From the NCBI GenBank assembly GCA_003446375.1, contig DMAW01000048.1, positions 1 through 17,149 of the forward strand: DNA of 17,149 nucleotides, read 5' to 3'. This stretch comes from Eubacteriaceae bacterium (GTDB lineage Bacteria; Bacillota; Clostridia; Eubacteriales; Alkalibacteraceae). The notes below the pieces were generated by a model that saw only the letters and a list, made by a program, of their open reading frames with translations, was not told the origin of the DNA and did not search any database. Below are positions 1 to 8,012 of this stretch, piece after piece (the stretch's first letter is position 1; each line of letters begins with the position of its first letter). The translations under genes were made by a program, and so were the position numbers.

Positions 1-37
1 ACTCTACACCCGTCCCCTCCACGACCCCCATCCGATC
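1..37. other. Illumina adapter remnant at contig end (non-genomic)
   Basis: These bases align without gaps to the end of the standard Illumina read-1 adapter. I count 28 identities in 37, with matching blocks TCTACAC (3-9), CACGAC (20-25) and TCCGATC (31-37, the 3' end of the adapter). Read on the minus strand most mismatches are changes to G, as expected from low-quality read-through bases. The block is also much richer in C than the sequence that follows. I compared it with the adapter from memory; an adapter screen would settle it. Confidence 0.88.
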
Positions 38-1017
38 GCAATGGAGTTTAAAATAACTGCGTTGACTCCGGTCTTTTGATACTTCTTATCCACAGCAATC
101 AATAAAAGCTCTGCTCTGTCATTTTGCCTTAAGGCTATAAGCAGATGCAAGAAACCGAAGGGAAAAAGATGACCGCGACATTTTTGCATGGCTTTGGCAA
201 GAGAAGGCAAAGCTAATCCAAATGCAACTAAGTTATCGTTTTTATCAATTACCAGTTTTACAAAATCTTTACTGAAAAAGATGATATACTGTTTGGCATA
301 GTAATCAATTTGCTTTTCAGTCAACTCTGTGACCGCATATAAATCTGAATAAGAAGAATTTATCAGTTGAAATACTTTAGGGACATAAGGCATTAAATCT
401 CTTTTGTTCTTAAAGTCAAGTATTTGAAGATTGTGACTTTTCAAAACTCGAGTTGATATCTTATTTAATATCGGAGGAGGAGTGCTAGGTATCGTGATTT
501 CATATTCATACCAGTCTGCATCTTTTTTATAGCCTAAGCGCTCCATAAATGAAGGATAATATTTGTAATTATAGGTAGTAGTAAATGTGGCAGGGATATT
601 AAAGCCATCAATCAGCATTCCTTCAGGATCTAAATCACAAAATCCTAAAGGTCCATGGATTCGTTCCATTCCCAGAGACTTCAACCAATTTTGTGCAGAT
701 TCCAGCAATGCCTTGGCCACATTAAAGTCTTCAATAAAATCCAGATATCCAAAGCGTCCATTTTTTAATCCCCATTTTTGTATATAACGATAATTGACTA
801 TCGCCGCAATTCTACCGACGACGTCTCCGTTTTTTACTGCAAGCCAAAGCTTGGATTCGCAGTGTTCCGAAGCAGGGTTTTTTTGTGGATTTAAAGTTGA
901 CAGTTCATCTATGGTAAGCCTTGGTACGTAATATGGATTGTCTTTATACAGCCTTTCAGGAAATTTGACAAAAGCGCGCAGCTGCTTTTTAGTTGAGACT
1001 TCAATTATATTTATCAA
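38..1017 (-). CDS. Large GNAT-like N-acetyltransferase family protein, 3' end missing
   Basis: The predicted protein resembles the long (about 370-400 residue) GNAT-fold proteins of the YghO-like kind, whose substrate is unknown. Visible signs are a conserved GPLGFCDLDPEGM stretch about a third of the way in and, near the end, an acetyl-CoA-loop-like segment (AVDKKYQKTGVNA). I place the start at TTG 1017 because a GGAGG (1023-1027) lies 5 bases before it, whereas ATG 1029 has no ribosome site. The open frame runs on to a stop at 4-6, but its last ten or so residues come from adapter sequence, so the true C-terminus is missing. It diverges from ilvB. The fold assignment is moderately sure; the substrate is not known. 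Confidence 0.7.
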
Positions 1018-1075
1018 CGCATCCTCCATGAAATCTTAATATTTAAATTATTCTTTAAAACTATTATAAAAAAAA

Positions 1076-1099
1076 CAAATGTTTATATCAAATGTTTAT
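1076..1099. repeat. 11-bp direct repeat upstream of the ilvB promoter
   Basis: CAAATGTTTAT occurs at 1076-1086 and again at 1089-1099, a 13-base period, ending 17 bases before the -35 box. Its position would suit a regulator binding site, but the sequence is AT-rich and function is inferred only from placement. Confidence 0.35.
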
Positions 1100-1116
1100 G
1101 AATAAAAACAAAAATA

Positions 1117-1145
1117 TTGACTTTGATAAATTGTTACTTTATCAT
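1117..1145 (+). promoter_or_regulatory. Promoter of ilvBN
   Basis: TTGACT (1117-1122) and TATCAT (1140-1145) are separated by 17 bases, a good sigma-A-type promoter. The leader to the ATG at 1177 would be only about 25 bases, which leaves no room for a T-box or peptide attenuator of the kind often found before branched-chain amino acid genes. Confidence 0.65.
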
Positions 1146-1176
1146 AAATAGAAATACTTAAAGGAGATGGTCGCAG

Positions 1177-2802
1177 ATGAAGGCATCAAAAGCGATAATA
1201 AGATGTTTAGAAAATGAAAACACAGATGTTGTTTTTGGCTATCCAGGTGCAGCAGTAATATCTATCTATGAATCCCTTAGGGAATCAGATATTAAGCATA
1301 TACTTGTCAGAAATGAACAGTCGCTAGTGCACTACGCAAGCGGTTATGCTAGAGAGACAAATAAAGTCGGCGTGTGCATATCCACTTCAGGCCCAGGTGC
1401 GACAAACACCATAACAGGCATTGCAACTGCTTATATGGATTCAATTCCAGTTGTAATAATAACAGGTCAAGTAGATACGGATCTGATAGGAACGGATGCT
1501 TTTCAGGAAGCAGATATAAAAGGGGCTACTGAGCCTTTTACAAAACATAATTATCTGGTAAAAGATGCACAAGATTTGCCTAGAGTGATAAAAGAAGCTT
1601 TTTATATAGCAAATACCGGCAGAAAAGGGCCAGTATTGATTGATATCCCCAAAAATATTCAAGAAGACAGCATAAAATTTGAGTATCCAAAGGAAATCAA
1701 GATACCGGGGTACAATCCGACATTGTCAGGTCATATAGGACAGATAAAAAGGGCGATTTCCAGGATAAAGGCATCTGAGCGACCTGTCATATATGCGGGA
1801 GGAGGGATCCTATCATCTCATGCTGAAAAAGAAATTTTGGAATTTGCCGAGAAGACGAATATTCCGGTAATCAATTCGCTTATGGGAGTAGGTGGATTCC
1901 CGCAAGATTCTGAGCTTTATGCAGGAATTGTAGGGAGTCATGGGTATTCGTATTCGAGTGAAATCATTGGGAGAACAGACCTTCTTATAACAATTGGAGC
2001 TCGGATGTCGAACAGGGCAACTGCCGGATTTTCAAAATTAAATCCGAACATAGAGTTCATTCATGTAGATATAGATCCTGCTGAAATAGGCAAAAATGTA
2101 GGGTATACTCTGCCTATAGTTGGAGATGCAAAAAAAGTCTTGAAAGATCTTATCGACAAATCGAGCTCAATGAATTATTCATCATGGAATGAAGAAGTAA
2201 AGTCAATCAAAAAAAGACACGAATCAAATGCAGATTATGAGACTCAATCAGGGTTGATTAATGCAAAAGAGCTGATAAGGCATATTTCAGATAAACTGGA
2301 CGATAATGCCTGCTTGGTTGCAGATGTGGGACAAAATCAAATATGGTCTGCATTGAACTATAAGATCATAAAAAGCAGAAAATTCATGACATCAGGGGGA
2401 TTGGGTACTATGGCTTACAGCATCCCTGCCGCTACAGGAGTCAAAATAGCAAATCCGGATAGGCAAGTCGTGTGTGTCATCGGTGATGGTGGAATACAGA
2501 TGTGCCTAGGCGAGCTGGCCGTATTGAGGGAACAAAATGCAAATGTCAAAATAGTTCTTTTGAATAATAGAAAGCTAGGGTTGGTAAGAGAGATTCAACA
2601 GGATTTATACGGCAAAGATAAAAGTTATGGGGTAGACTTGAATTTACAAGTTGATTTTCGCAAAATAGCGCAAGCCTATAGTATACCCGGATATGAAGTC
2701 AGTGATATGAAAGAATTTAAAGAAGCATTTGATGAAGTGCTGGAAAGAGATGAGCCGTGTCTGATACAATGTAATATAGATCCTGATGTTAGGACCTTAT
2801 AA
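1177..2802 (+). CDS. ilvB: Acetolactate synthase large (catalytic) subunit
   Basis: It condenses two pyruvates (or pyruvate and 2-oxobutyrate) to acetohydroxy acids, the first common step of valine, leucine and isoleucine synthesis. It is a ThDP/FAD enzyme acting with the small subunit encoded next. The ThDP-activating Glu is E47, the N-terminal GPGATN motif is near 72-77, F109-Q110 of the substrate pocket are present, and the metal/ThDP motif is GDG 436-438 with NN 463-464. ATG has AGGAGA 9 bases upstream. At 541 residues it is slightly short for the family. Odd point: the tryptophan that favours 2-oxobutyrate in biosynthetic enzymes (the W of LGMVRQWQ) is isoleucine here (LGLVREIQ). Assignment to the acetolactate synthase family is firm; biosynthetic use is supported by the adjacent ilvN. 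Confidence 0.93.
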   Translation: MKASKAIIRCLENENTDVVFGYPGAAVISIYESLRESDIKHILVRNEQSLVHYASGYARETNKVGVCISTSGPGATNTITGIATAYMDSIPVVIITGQVDTDLIGTDAFQEADIKGATEPFTKHNYLVKDAQDLPRVIKEAFYIANTGRKGPVLIDIPKNIQEDSIKFEYPKEIKIPGYNPTLSGHIGQIKRAISRIKASERPVIYAGGGILSSHAEKEILEFAEKTNIPVINSLMGVGGFPQDSELYAGIVGSHGYSYSSEIIGRTDLLITIGARMSNRATAGFSKLNPNIEFIHVDIDPAEIGKNVGYTLPIVGDAKKVLKDLIDKSSSMNYSSWNEEVKSIKKRHESNADYETQSGLINAKELIRHISDKLDDNACLVADVGQNQIWSALNYKIIKSRKFMTSGGLGTMAYSIPAATGVKIANPDRQVVCVIGDGGIQMCLGELAVLREQNANVKIVLLNNRKLGLVREIQQDLYGKDKSYGVDLNLQVDFRKIAQAYSIPGYEVSDMKEFKEAFDEVLERDEPCLIQCNIDPDVRTL

Positions 2803-2856
2803 GAATAGATTAAATGCACTTGAACAAAAAAGACTATGTGTGATAGGAGGTAGACA

Positions 2857-3354
2857 ATGAAAAGATATGTATTATCTTTACTGGTTGAAAATAATTCAGG
2901 GGTATTGAGCAGAATTGCAGGGCTGTTTGCAAGAAGGTGCTTTAATATCGATAGTTTAACTGTAGGAACAACTGAAGATGAAACTCTGTCAAGAATGACG
3001 ATAGTAGTCATTGGAGACGAGCAGATACTTGAACAAATAAAAAAACAGCTCAACAAACTTGTAGAAGTCATCAAGGTCATAGAACTATCGCCCTACGACT
3101 CGATAAGCAGAGAATTGGTATTCATCAAAGTTAAAGCGAGCAATGAAACAAGATCTAACATAATAGAGATATCAAATATATTCAGAGCGAATATAGTAGA
3201 TGTTGCTCATGAGAGCTTGATACTTGAATTGACAGGAGATGCAGGGAAAATTGAGGCATTTACTAACCTTATGGAACCTTTTGGGATTTTGGAATTTATA
3301 AGGTCGGGAGCTACTGGGCTTCAAAGAGGTGAAAGAGTTCTTAAAGAAAATTAA
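2857..3354 (+). CDS. ilvN: Acetolactate synthase small (regulatory) subunit
   Basis: This is the ACT-domain partner that raises activity of the large subunit and normally confers valine feedback inhibition. An ACT domain spans about residues 5-79 with the typical NNSGVLSRIAGLF loop that forms the effector site, including N13 and G15. A C-terminal small-subunit domain spans about 83-157. The length of 165 is normal. ATG at 2857 is preceded by AGGAGG (2845-2850). It lies 54 bases after ilvB and is certainly co-transcribed with it; a strong terminator follows immediately. Equivalent family names are ilvH and ilvN. Confidence 0.93.
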   Translation: MKRYVLSLLVENNSGVLSRIAGLFARRCFNIDSLTVGTTEDETLSRMTIVVIGDEQILEQIKKQLNKLVEVIKVIELSPYDSISRELVFIKVKASNETRSNIIEISNIFRANIVDVAHESLILELTGDAGKIEAFTNLMEPFGILEFIRSGATGLQRGERVLKEN

Positions 3355-3355
3355 A

Positions 3356-3397
3356 AGCAGGCTGCTTCGGTGCTAAAAATGAAGCAGCCTGCTTTTT
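3356..3397. terminator. Bidirectional terminator between ilvN and the RACo gene
   Basis: A perfect 13-bp stem (AGCAGGCTGCTTC at 3356-3368, its complement at 3381-3393) with a 12-base loop is followed by five T on the plus strand. On the minus strand it is followed by TTTTAATTTTC. It therefore can stop both convergent units. The stop codon of the minus-strand gene (3396-3398) abuts the stem, so that gene is terminated with almost no 3' UTR before the hairpin. Confidence 0.9.
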
Positions 3398-5174
3398 ATG
3401 ACCGCAGATCCTTGAAATATGTATTTTTCATATATTGGGTGGCGAAAGAACGGTTGTTGGCTAATTCTACGAAGACTGCATCGCCAGCTATTAGATCGCA
3501 CTCATGTTGTTTTTCTTCTGAAAGAAGATACATTTGACTTCCGGTTCCTGCAGCGTTTCCGATGGAGCTTACATCTACTCCTTCAAACCAAGGCAGCATG
3601 CCTATTGACTGAGCTTTTTCAATGTCGATGTAGTTTCCAAAAGCACCTGCTATTATTATCTCAGAGAGATCTTTTCCCTTGATTCCGTATTCTTCTATAA
3701 GCATTACGCAACCCGTATAGATGGCACCTTTGGCCAGTTGAACTTGGCGAATATCCTTTTGGGAAAAATATATGTCTTCACCTATGGATGATTCATCTTC
3801 AAATGCAATGATAAATGCTCTTTGATCATCTATCACGGTCATCCTTTTTGCAAGATCATCATTTTTGATTTTATCCACAGGAACAAAAGCGCCTCTTCTA
3901 TTTATTACGCCTTCTGAGAACAGTACAGCAATTAAATCAATTACTCCAGAACCACATATTCCTTTGGGCTTCAAATTTTCTATAACTTGGTATGAAAGTT
4001 TTCCTTGATTAATAGAAACCTTTTCTATAGCCCCTTTAGTTCCTCGCATGCCATGTTTGATGCCTGCTCCTTCCAACGCCGGGCCACATGCCGTCGAAGA
4101 TACATGATAAGACATGTTCTTTCCTACAGCTATCTCTCCGTTGGTTCCAAGATCGATTACTAACCTGTTTTTGCCGTCATTTGGCAAGGATAACAATACA
4201 GCGGTTGTATCAGCGCCTACAAAGCCTCCAAGCAAAGGAAGAAAAGAAACAATTCCTCTAGGGTTTGTTTTCAAGCCAAAATCTTTTCCCTGGGCTTTTA
4301 CTGCTCCGTGAGTCGTGCTTGTAAATGGAGCCTTGCCTAAATGTTCAGGGTAAAGACCAAGAAACAAGTGCTGCATCGTACTGTTGCCGCAAATGCTGAC
4401 ATAGTAAATATCATCGGGATCAACTTCGTGTTTAGTGCATATATCCTCAATGATTTGGTTAAGTGAATTTATTGCAAGGTTCTGAAAATGCAAAAGTTTT
4501 TTGTGGTCGCTTATGACTTGATCTATTCTGCTGATTACGTCTCCGCCCAGTTCAGTTTGTTTATTTAGGGTCGAATCTATGCCTATAAGCATATTTTCTT
4601 CAAGATCGTACAGATAGCCTACTACGGATGTGGTACCAAGGTCGAAAGCAATGCCATAGATCTTTGATTTAGGAGGCGCCGGCAAGATGTCAATTATCTT
4701 TTCTTTGTCCAATATAACGTTTATGCCTTCATTATTATGATAGAGAAAAGACATTTTCTGAAAGATATCCAAGGTTGGATAATCGACGTTTCCGCCCAAT
4801 TTATTATTGAGCACATCCCAATCATTTTGACCGAGCTCAGTTCTTAGATCATCCCTGTTTAAATATATAGATTTAATTGAAGGATTAAAATGAATTTCAT
4901 CCAATGTGGACGATGTGAGAATCTGCGCCTTTTGTTCTTCTTCTTTTAGCATTATTTCCATGTCGTCATAGACGACTTCGCGGCATGACAAGATTTTTTT
5001 TAGGTGACCGCTTTCGTTTATTTCTACAGCGCATTTTTTACAGGTTCCTTTTCCTCCACAGACAAGGTTAAGAGGATAACCGGCCAATGCGCATGCTTCA
5101 GAAACTTTCATTCCTTCGTCCACCTTTAAAGACTTATTGAGAATTGGAAATTTAACGGTTATTTTTTTATCCAT
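3396..5174 (-). CDS. Reductive activator of corrinoid protein (RACo-like, 2Fe-2S plus ASKHA ATPase)
   Basis: Proteins of this family use ATP to return accidentally oxidised Co(II) corrinoid to active Co(I), taking electrons through an N-terminal iron-sulphur domain. Here a plant-type 2Fe-2S site is seen as C39-x5-C45-x2-C48-x15-C64, followed by a linker (about 90-170). The ASKHA/DUF4445 core has a phosphate motif FDLGTTS at 177-183, a second DLGTNGE at 341-347 and a late GAFGN. At 592 residues it is near the family's usual size of about 600-640. An AAGGAG precedes ATG at 5174. It is divergent from the methyltransferase gene at 5440, the usual type of neighbour in glycine-betaine and O-demethylase systems. 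The partner corrinoid protein is not in the window. The iron-sulphur cluster is 2Fe-2S (RACo-like), not the two 4Fe-4S clusters of archaeal RamA. Confidence 0.88.
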   Translation of the reverse strand: MDKKITVKFPILNKSLKVDEGMKVSEACALAGYPLNLVCGGKGTCKKCAVEINESGHLKKILSCREVVYDDMEIMLKEEEQKAQILTSSTLDEIHFNPSIKSIYLNRDDLRTELGQNDWDVLNNKLGGNVDYPTLDIFQKMSFLYHNNEGINVILDKEKIIDILPAPPKSKIYGIAFDLGTTSVVGYLYDLEENMLIGIDSTLNKQTELGGDVISRIDQVISDHKKLLHFQNLAINSLNQIIEDICTKHEVDPDDIYYVSICGNSTMQHLFLGLYPEHLGKAPFTSTTHGAVKAQGKDFGLKTNPRGIVSFLPLLGGFVGADTTAVLLSLPNDGKNRLVIDLGTNGEIAVGKNMSYHVSSTACGPALEGAGIKHGMRGTKGAIEKVSINQGKLSYQVIENLKPKGICGSGVIDLIAVLFSEGVINRRGAFVPVDKIKNDDLAKRMTVIDDQRAFIIAFEDESSIGEDIYFSQKDIRQVQLAKGAIYTGCVMLIEEYGIKGKDLSEIIIAGAFGNYIDIEKAQSIGMLPWFEGVDVSSIGNAAGTGSQMYLLSEEKQHECDLIAGDAVFVELANNRSFATQYMKNTYFKDLRS

Positions 5175-5305
5175 AAAGAGTCTCCTTGTTGTATAAGAAC
5201 ATATCTGTTGGTTATGGATATATCCTTATTTATTTTTGAGATTTTCACTCTATCATAGTTCAATTTTAAACGATTATAAATTTAGTAGCAAGTTTAAATA
5301 ATTTA

Positions 5306-5334
5306 TTGACAAAGACTTTACTCTTTGATAAGAT
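5306..5334 (+). promoter_or_regulatory. Promoter of the methyltransferase/C1 cluster
   Basis: A consensus TTGACA (5306-5311) is followed after exactly 17 bases by TAAGAT (5329-5334). Transcription would start near 5341, giving a leader of about 100 bases that contains a palindrome and an inverted repeat. Confidence 0.75.
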
Positions 5335-5349
5335 TGATACATAAAGAGG

Positions 5350-5363
5350 CTTGTATATACAAG
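5350..5363. promoter_or_regulatory. Perfect 14-bp palindrome just after the predicted start: operator candidate
   Basis: CTTGTATATACAAG is its own reverse complement and lies about 10-23 bases after the predicted transcription start, where a bound protein would block initiation or elongation. The TTGTATATACAA core resembles operators known for GntR-family repressors such as TreR. No GntR gene is in the window, so the regulator would be encoded elsewhere. Confidence 0.55.
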
Positions 5364-5369
5364 TTAACC

Positions 5370-5412
5370 GATTTCAAAGATGAGTACAACGAGTACAACT
5401 TGGTTGAAATCG
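5370..5412 (+). promoter_or_regulatory. Leader inverted repeat with tandem 9-mers
   Basis: CGATTTCAA (5370-5378) pairs with TTGAAATCG (5404-5412), 9 bp, enclosing two tandem copies of GAGTACAAC (5382-5390 and 5391-5399). The hairpin lies in the transcribed leader 13 bases before the ribosome site of the methyltransferase gene. It has no T-run and is not a terminator. Its function is unknown. Confidence 0.4.
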
Positions 5413-5439
5413 ATACCATAACAACGGGGGGAGATTATA

Positions 5440-6252
5440 TTGATAATCATCGGAGAAAAAATCAACGGCGCGATACCTGTGGTTAAAAAGGCTATCGAAG
5501 AGAAAGATGACGAATTTATCCGTGATCGTGCGATAAAACAAGCTGAAGCCGGAGCAGACTTCATAGATGTCTGTGCTTCCACGGCGCCAGAAAAGGAGGT
5601 AGAGACGCTAAAGTGGCTCATAGGGATAGTTCAGGATGCTGTAGAGACGCCCATCTGCATAGATAGTCCTAATCCATTTTTTATAAAGGAAGTATTTCCG
5701 TTGATTAAAAAACCAGGATTGATAAACTCGGTAAATTTAGAAAACATCGAAGGAAGCGACCAAGATAAATGTGATGTCATATTTCCTTTGATAAAGGACA
5801 ATGACTGGCAGGTGATAGCTTTGACTTGCGACAGTGTAAACGGAACACCAAGAGACGTTGAGACAAGAGTGGAAATATCTAAAAATATAATCGAAAAGGC
5901 GAATGCATATGGCATAACGCCTGATAGAATACATATAGACCCATTGGTAATGGCCCTTTCTACAGACAATAATTCGTTGCTTAACTTTGTGCAGACTATG
6001 AAGGAGGTTAAGGCCGAATATCCCGATGTCAAGTTTACTTCAGGGCTTAGCAATATATCTTTTGGGATGCCGTCTAGAAAAATCATAAATCAAAACTTTA
6101 TGACGCTAGCGATATATGAAGGCATGGATTCGGCAATCATGGATCCTCTCAACAAGGAAATAATGGGAGCGATATTTGCAACAGAAGCCCTTCTGGGAAG
6201 AGACAGGCATACGAGAAAATATAACACTGCAGTTCGAAAAGGCAGGATTTAA
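5440..6252 (+). CDS. Methyltetrahydrofolate:corrinoid protein methyltransferase (MtgA/AcsE type)
   Basis: It transfers a methyl group between the cobalt of a corrinoid protein and N5 of tetrahydrofolate. The 270-residue TIM barrel of the dihydropteroate-synthase-like family has the folate-site residues of this group: D43, D75 (CIDS), N96 (INSVN), D167 (IDPL) and N205 (GLSN). D75 and N96 fall at the same numbers as in Moorella AcsE. The DVCAS segment and the SNISFGMPSRK segment look more like MtgA-type enzymes of methylamine/betaine users than like AcsE of the acetyl-CoA pathway. The start is TTG 5440, with GGGGGGAG 7 bases before it; no better start is in frame. It opens the C1 cluster and is divergent from the RACo gene. 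It is not metH: no other MetH domains follow. Confidence 0.87.
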   Translation: MIIIGEKINGAIPVVKKAIEEKDDEFIRDRAIKQAEAGADFIDVCASTAPEKEVETLKWLIGIVQDAVETPICIDSPNPFFIKEVFPLIKKPGLINSVNLENIEGSDQDKCDVIFPLIKDNDWQVIALTCDSVNGTPRDVETRVEISKNIIEKANAYGITPDRIHIDPLVMALSTDNNSLLNFVQTMKEVKAEYPDVKFTSGLSNISFGMPSRKIINQNFMTLAIYEGMDSAIMDPLNKEIMGAIFATEALLGRDRHTRKYNTAVRKGRI

Positions 6253-6282
6253 CTGCTTTAATTGTTTGTTTAAAGCAGTTTT
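6251..6282 (+). terminator. Weak terminator or processing hairpin between methyltransferase gene and fhs
   Basis: A perfect 11-bp stem (AACTGCTTTAA at 6251-6261, complement at 6270-6280) with an 8-base loop is followed by only four T. It begins inside the stop codon of the methyltransferase gene. The stem is AT-rich and the T-run short, so partial termination that sets a lower fhs level, or transcript protection, is more likely than a full stop. Confidence 0.55.
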
Positions 6283-6313
6283 AGTTCATAAAATACTTTG
6301 AGGAGGAAATTAC

Positions 6314-7987
6314 ATGGGTTTCAAGAGTGATATTGAAATTGCGCAAGAAGCTACGCCACAGGATATCAGGGAGATTGCAGCTAAATTAGGTTTAAACGAA
6401 GATAACTTAGATCTGTATGGAAAGTATAAAGCAAAAGTTGATATAAACCTGCTTAAGAAAAAATCAGATAAAAAAGCGAAATTGATTTTGACTACAGCTA
6501 TAAATCCTACACCTGCCGGTGAAGGGAAGACTACTACTACAATAGGAGCGGCAGATGCTCTTTCCAGATTAGGCAAAAACGTATTGGTTGCATTGAGAGA
6601 GCCTTCCTTGGGCCCTGTGTTTGGAGTCAAGGGAGGAGCCGCAGGGGGAGGTTATGCCCAAGTAGTTCCAATGGAAGACATAAACCTTCATTTTACAGGA
6701 GACTTTCATGCAATAGGTGCTGCAAATAACTTGCTTGCTGCAATGATTGATAATCACATATTTCAAGGGAACCAACTTGATATAGACGTACGAAGAGTAG
6801 TGTGGAGAAGAGCTGTAGATATGAACGACAGGCAACTGAGGAATATCGTAAATGGACTTGGTGGAAAAGCGCAAGGCATGCCTAGAGAAGACGGATTTGA
6901 CATAACAGTGGCAAGTGAAATAATGGCTGTATTCTGTTTGTCCAGCGATATAATAGATTTGAAAAACAGGTGCGCAAAAATAATAGTAGCCTACAATCGA
7001 GAAGGACAGCCGGTAACAGCAGGGGATTTAAATGCACAAGGGGCAATGGCTGCACTCTTAAAAGATGCGCTTAAACCGAACTTGGTTCAAACACTGGAAG
7101 GAACGCCTGCCTTTATACATGGAGGGCCATTTGCAAATATAGCTCATGGATGCAATTCGGTTTTAGCAACAAAATTCGCCATGAACTATGCAGACTATGT
7201 AGTAACGGAGGCAGGATTCGGAGCAGATTTAGGAGCCGAAAAATTTATTGATATCAAATGTAGAATGACAGGGCTTAAGCCGGATGCCGTCATAATAGTA
7301 GCTACTGTAAAAGCGCTCAAATATAACGGTGGAGCAGCAAAAAACAATTTGCAAGATGAAGACTTGGAAGCGCTTGAAAAAGGATTGCCCAACTTGTTGA
7401 AACACGTTGAGAATATTACCCAGGTATTCAAACTGCCGGCTGTAGTTGCCATAAACAGATTTCCTACAGATACCGAGGCAGAGCTTACTCTTGTAGAAGA
7501 CAGATGTAAACAGCTAGGGGTGAACGTTGCATTATCAGAAGTGTGGGGCAAAGGCGGAGCAGGTGGAGAGGCTTTGGCAAAAGAACTCATAAGGCTGACC
7601 GACACAGATAGCAATATGGAGTTTGCATACGATTCAAATGATTCAATAAAAGATAAGATAAGAAAAATTGCCCAAAAGATTTACGGTGCAGATGGTGTCA
7701 GCTTTACCGCTAAAGCTGAAAAAGAAATTGCCAATTTCGAGAGCCTGGGATTTGGTAATATGCCGGTTTGCATGGCGAAAACCCAGTATTCTTTAACAGA
7801 TGATCAGACAAAGCTTGGAAGACCTACAGGATTTACTATAACCGTAAGAGACCTTACGGTATCAGCAGGAGCAGGATTTATAGTGGTGCTTACAGGTGAT
7901 GTGATGAAGATGCCCGGACTTCCTAAAGTGCCTTCTGCTGAAAAGATAGATGTCGATGAAAAAGGCGTAATATCAGGATTGTTTTAA
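6314..7987 (+). CDS. fhs: Formate-tetrahydrofolate ligase
   Basis: It interconverts formate, ATP and THF with 10-formyl-THF, ADP and phosphate. It is the formate-fixing step of the acetyl-CoA pathway, or the ATP-yielding last step when C1 units are oxidised. The P-loop is TPAGEGKTTT (about 66-75), preceded by the family's ITAINPTP-type lead-in. Glycine-rich blocks GVKGGAAGGGYAQV and GFGADLGAEKF, and the C-terminal segment LPKVPSAE, are all typical. The length of 557 is normal for the full enzyme. ATG 6314 has AGGAGG 7 bases upstream. It is followed 25 bases later by fchA and is probably translated from a shared transcript. I see no missing key residues. Confidence 0.97.
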   Translation: MGFKSDIEIAQEATPQDIREIAAKLGLNEDNLDLYGKYKAKVDINLLKKKSDKKAKLILTTAINPTPAGEGKTTTTIGAADALSRLGKNVLVALREPSLGPVFGVKGGAAGGGYAQVVPMEDINLHFTGDFHAIGAANNLLAAMIDNHIFQGNQLDIDVRRVVWRRAVDMNDRQLRNIVNGLGGKAQGMPREDGFDITVASEIMAVFCLSSDIIDLKNRCAKIIVAYNREGQPVTAGDLNAQGAMAALLKDALKPNLVQTLEGTPAFIHGGPFANIAHGCNSVLATKFAMNYADYVVTEAGFGADLGAEKFIDIKCRMTGLKPDAVIIVATVKALKYNGGAAKNNLQDEDLEALEKGLPNLLKHVENITQVFKLPAVVAINRFPTDTEAELTLVEDRCKQLGVNVALSEVWGKGGAGGEALAKELIRLTDTDSNMEFAYDSNDSIKDKIRKIAQKIYGADGVSFTAKAEKEIANFESLGFGNMPVCMAKTQYSLTDDQTKLGRPTGFTITVRDLTVSAGAGFIVVLTGDVMKMPGLPKVPSAEKIDVDEKGVISGLF

Positions 7988-8012
7988 GATTTATCAAAAT
8001 CGGAGGTATCAC

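Noticed and set aside
4..37. Natural C-terminus of the acetyltransferase ending at a stop at 4-6
   Set aside because: The tail is encoded by adapter-like sequence and its base composition differs sharply from the gene.
1030..1176. T-box or leader-peptide attenuator for ilvBN
   Set aside because: The predicted leader is about 25 bases; there is no T-box sequence or terminator hairpin.
5216..5225. 10-bp palindrome GGATATATCC upstream of the RACo gene as an operator
   Set aside because: It is short and AT-rich, the flanks do not extend it, and it does not match a clear promoter position.
5440..6252. AcsE of a complete acetyl-CoA pathway cluster, or the folate domain of MetH or dihydropteroate synthase
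   Set aside because: No acs or CODH genes are adjacent, no other MetH domains are present, and the motifs fit methyl-THF:corrinoid methyltransferases, closer by eye to MtgA.
7195..7614. Antisense open frames inside fhs, folD, ilvB and the other genes
   Set aside because: They are shadows of well-supported genes, lack ribosome sites and resemble no known protein.
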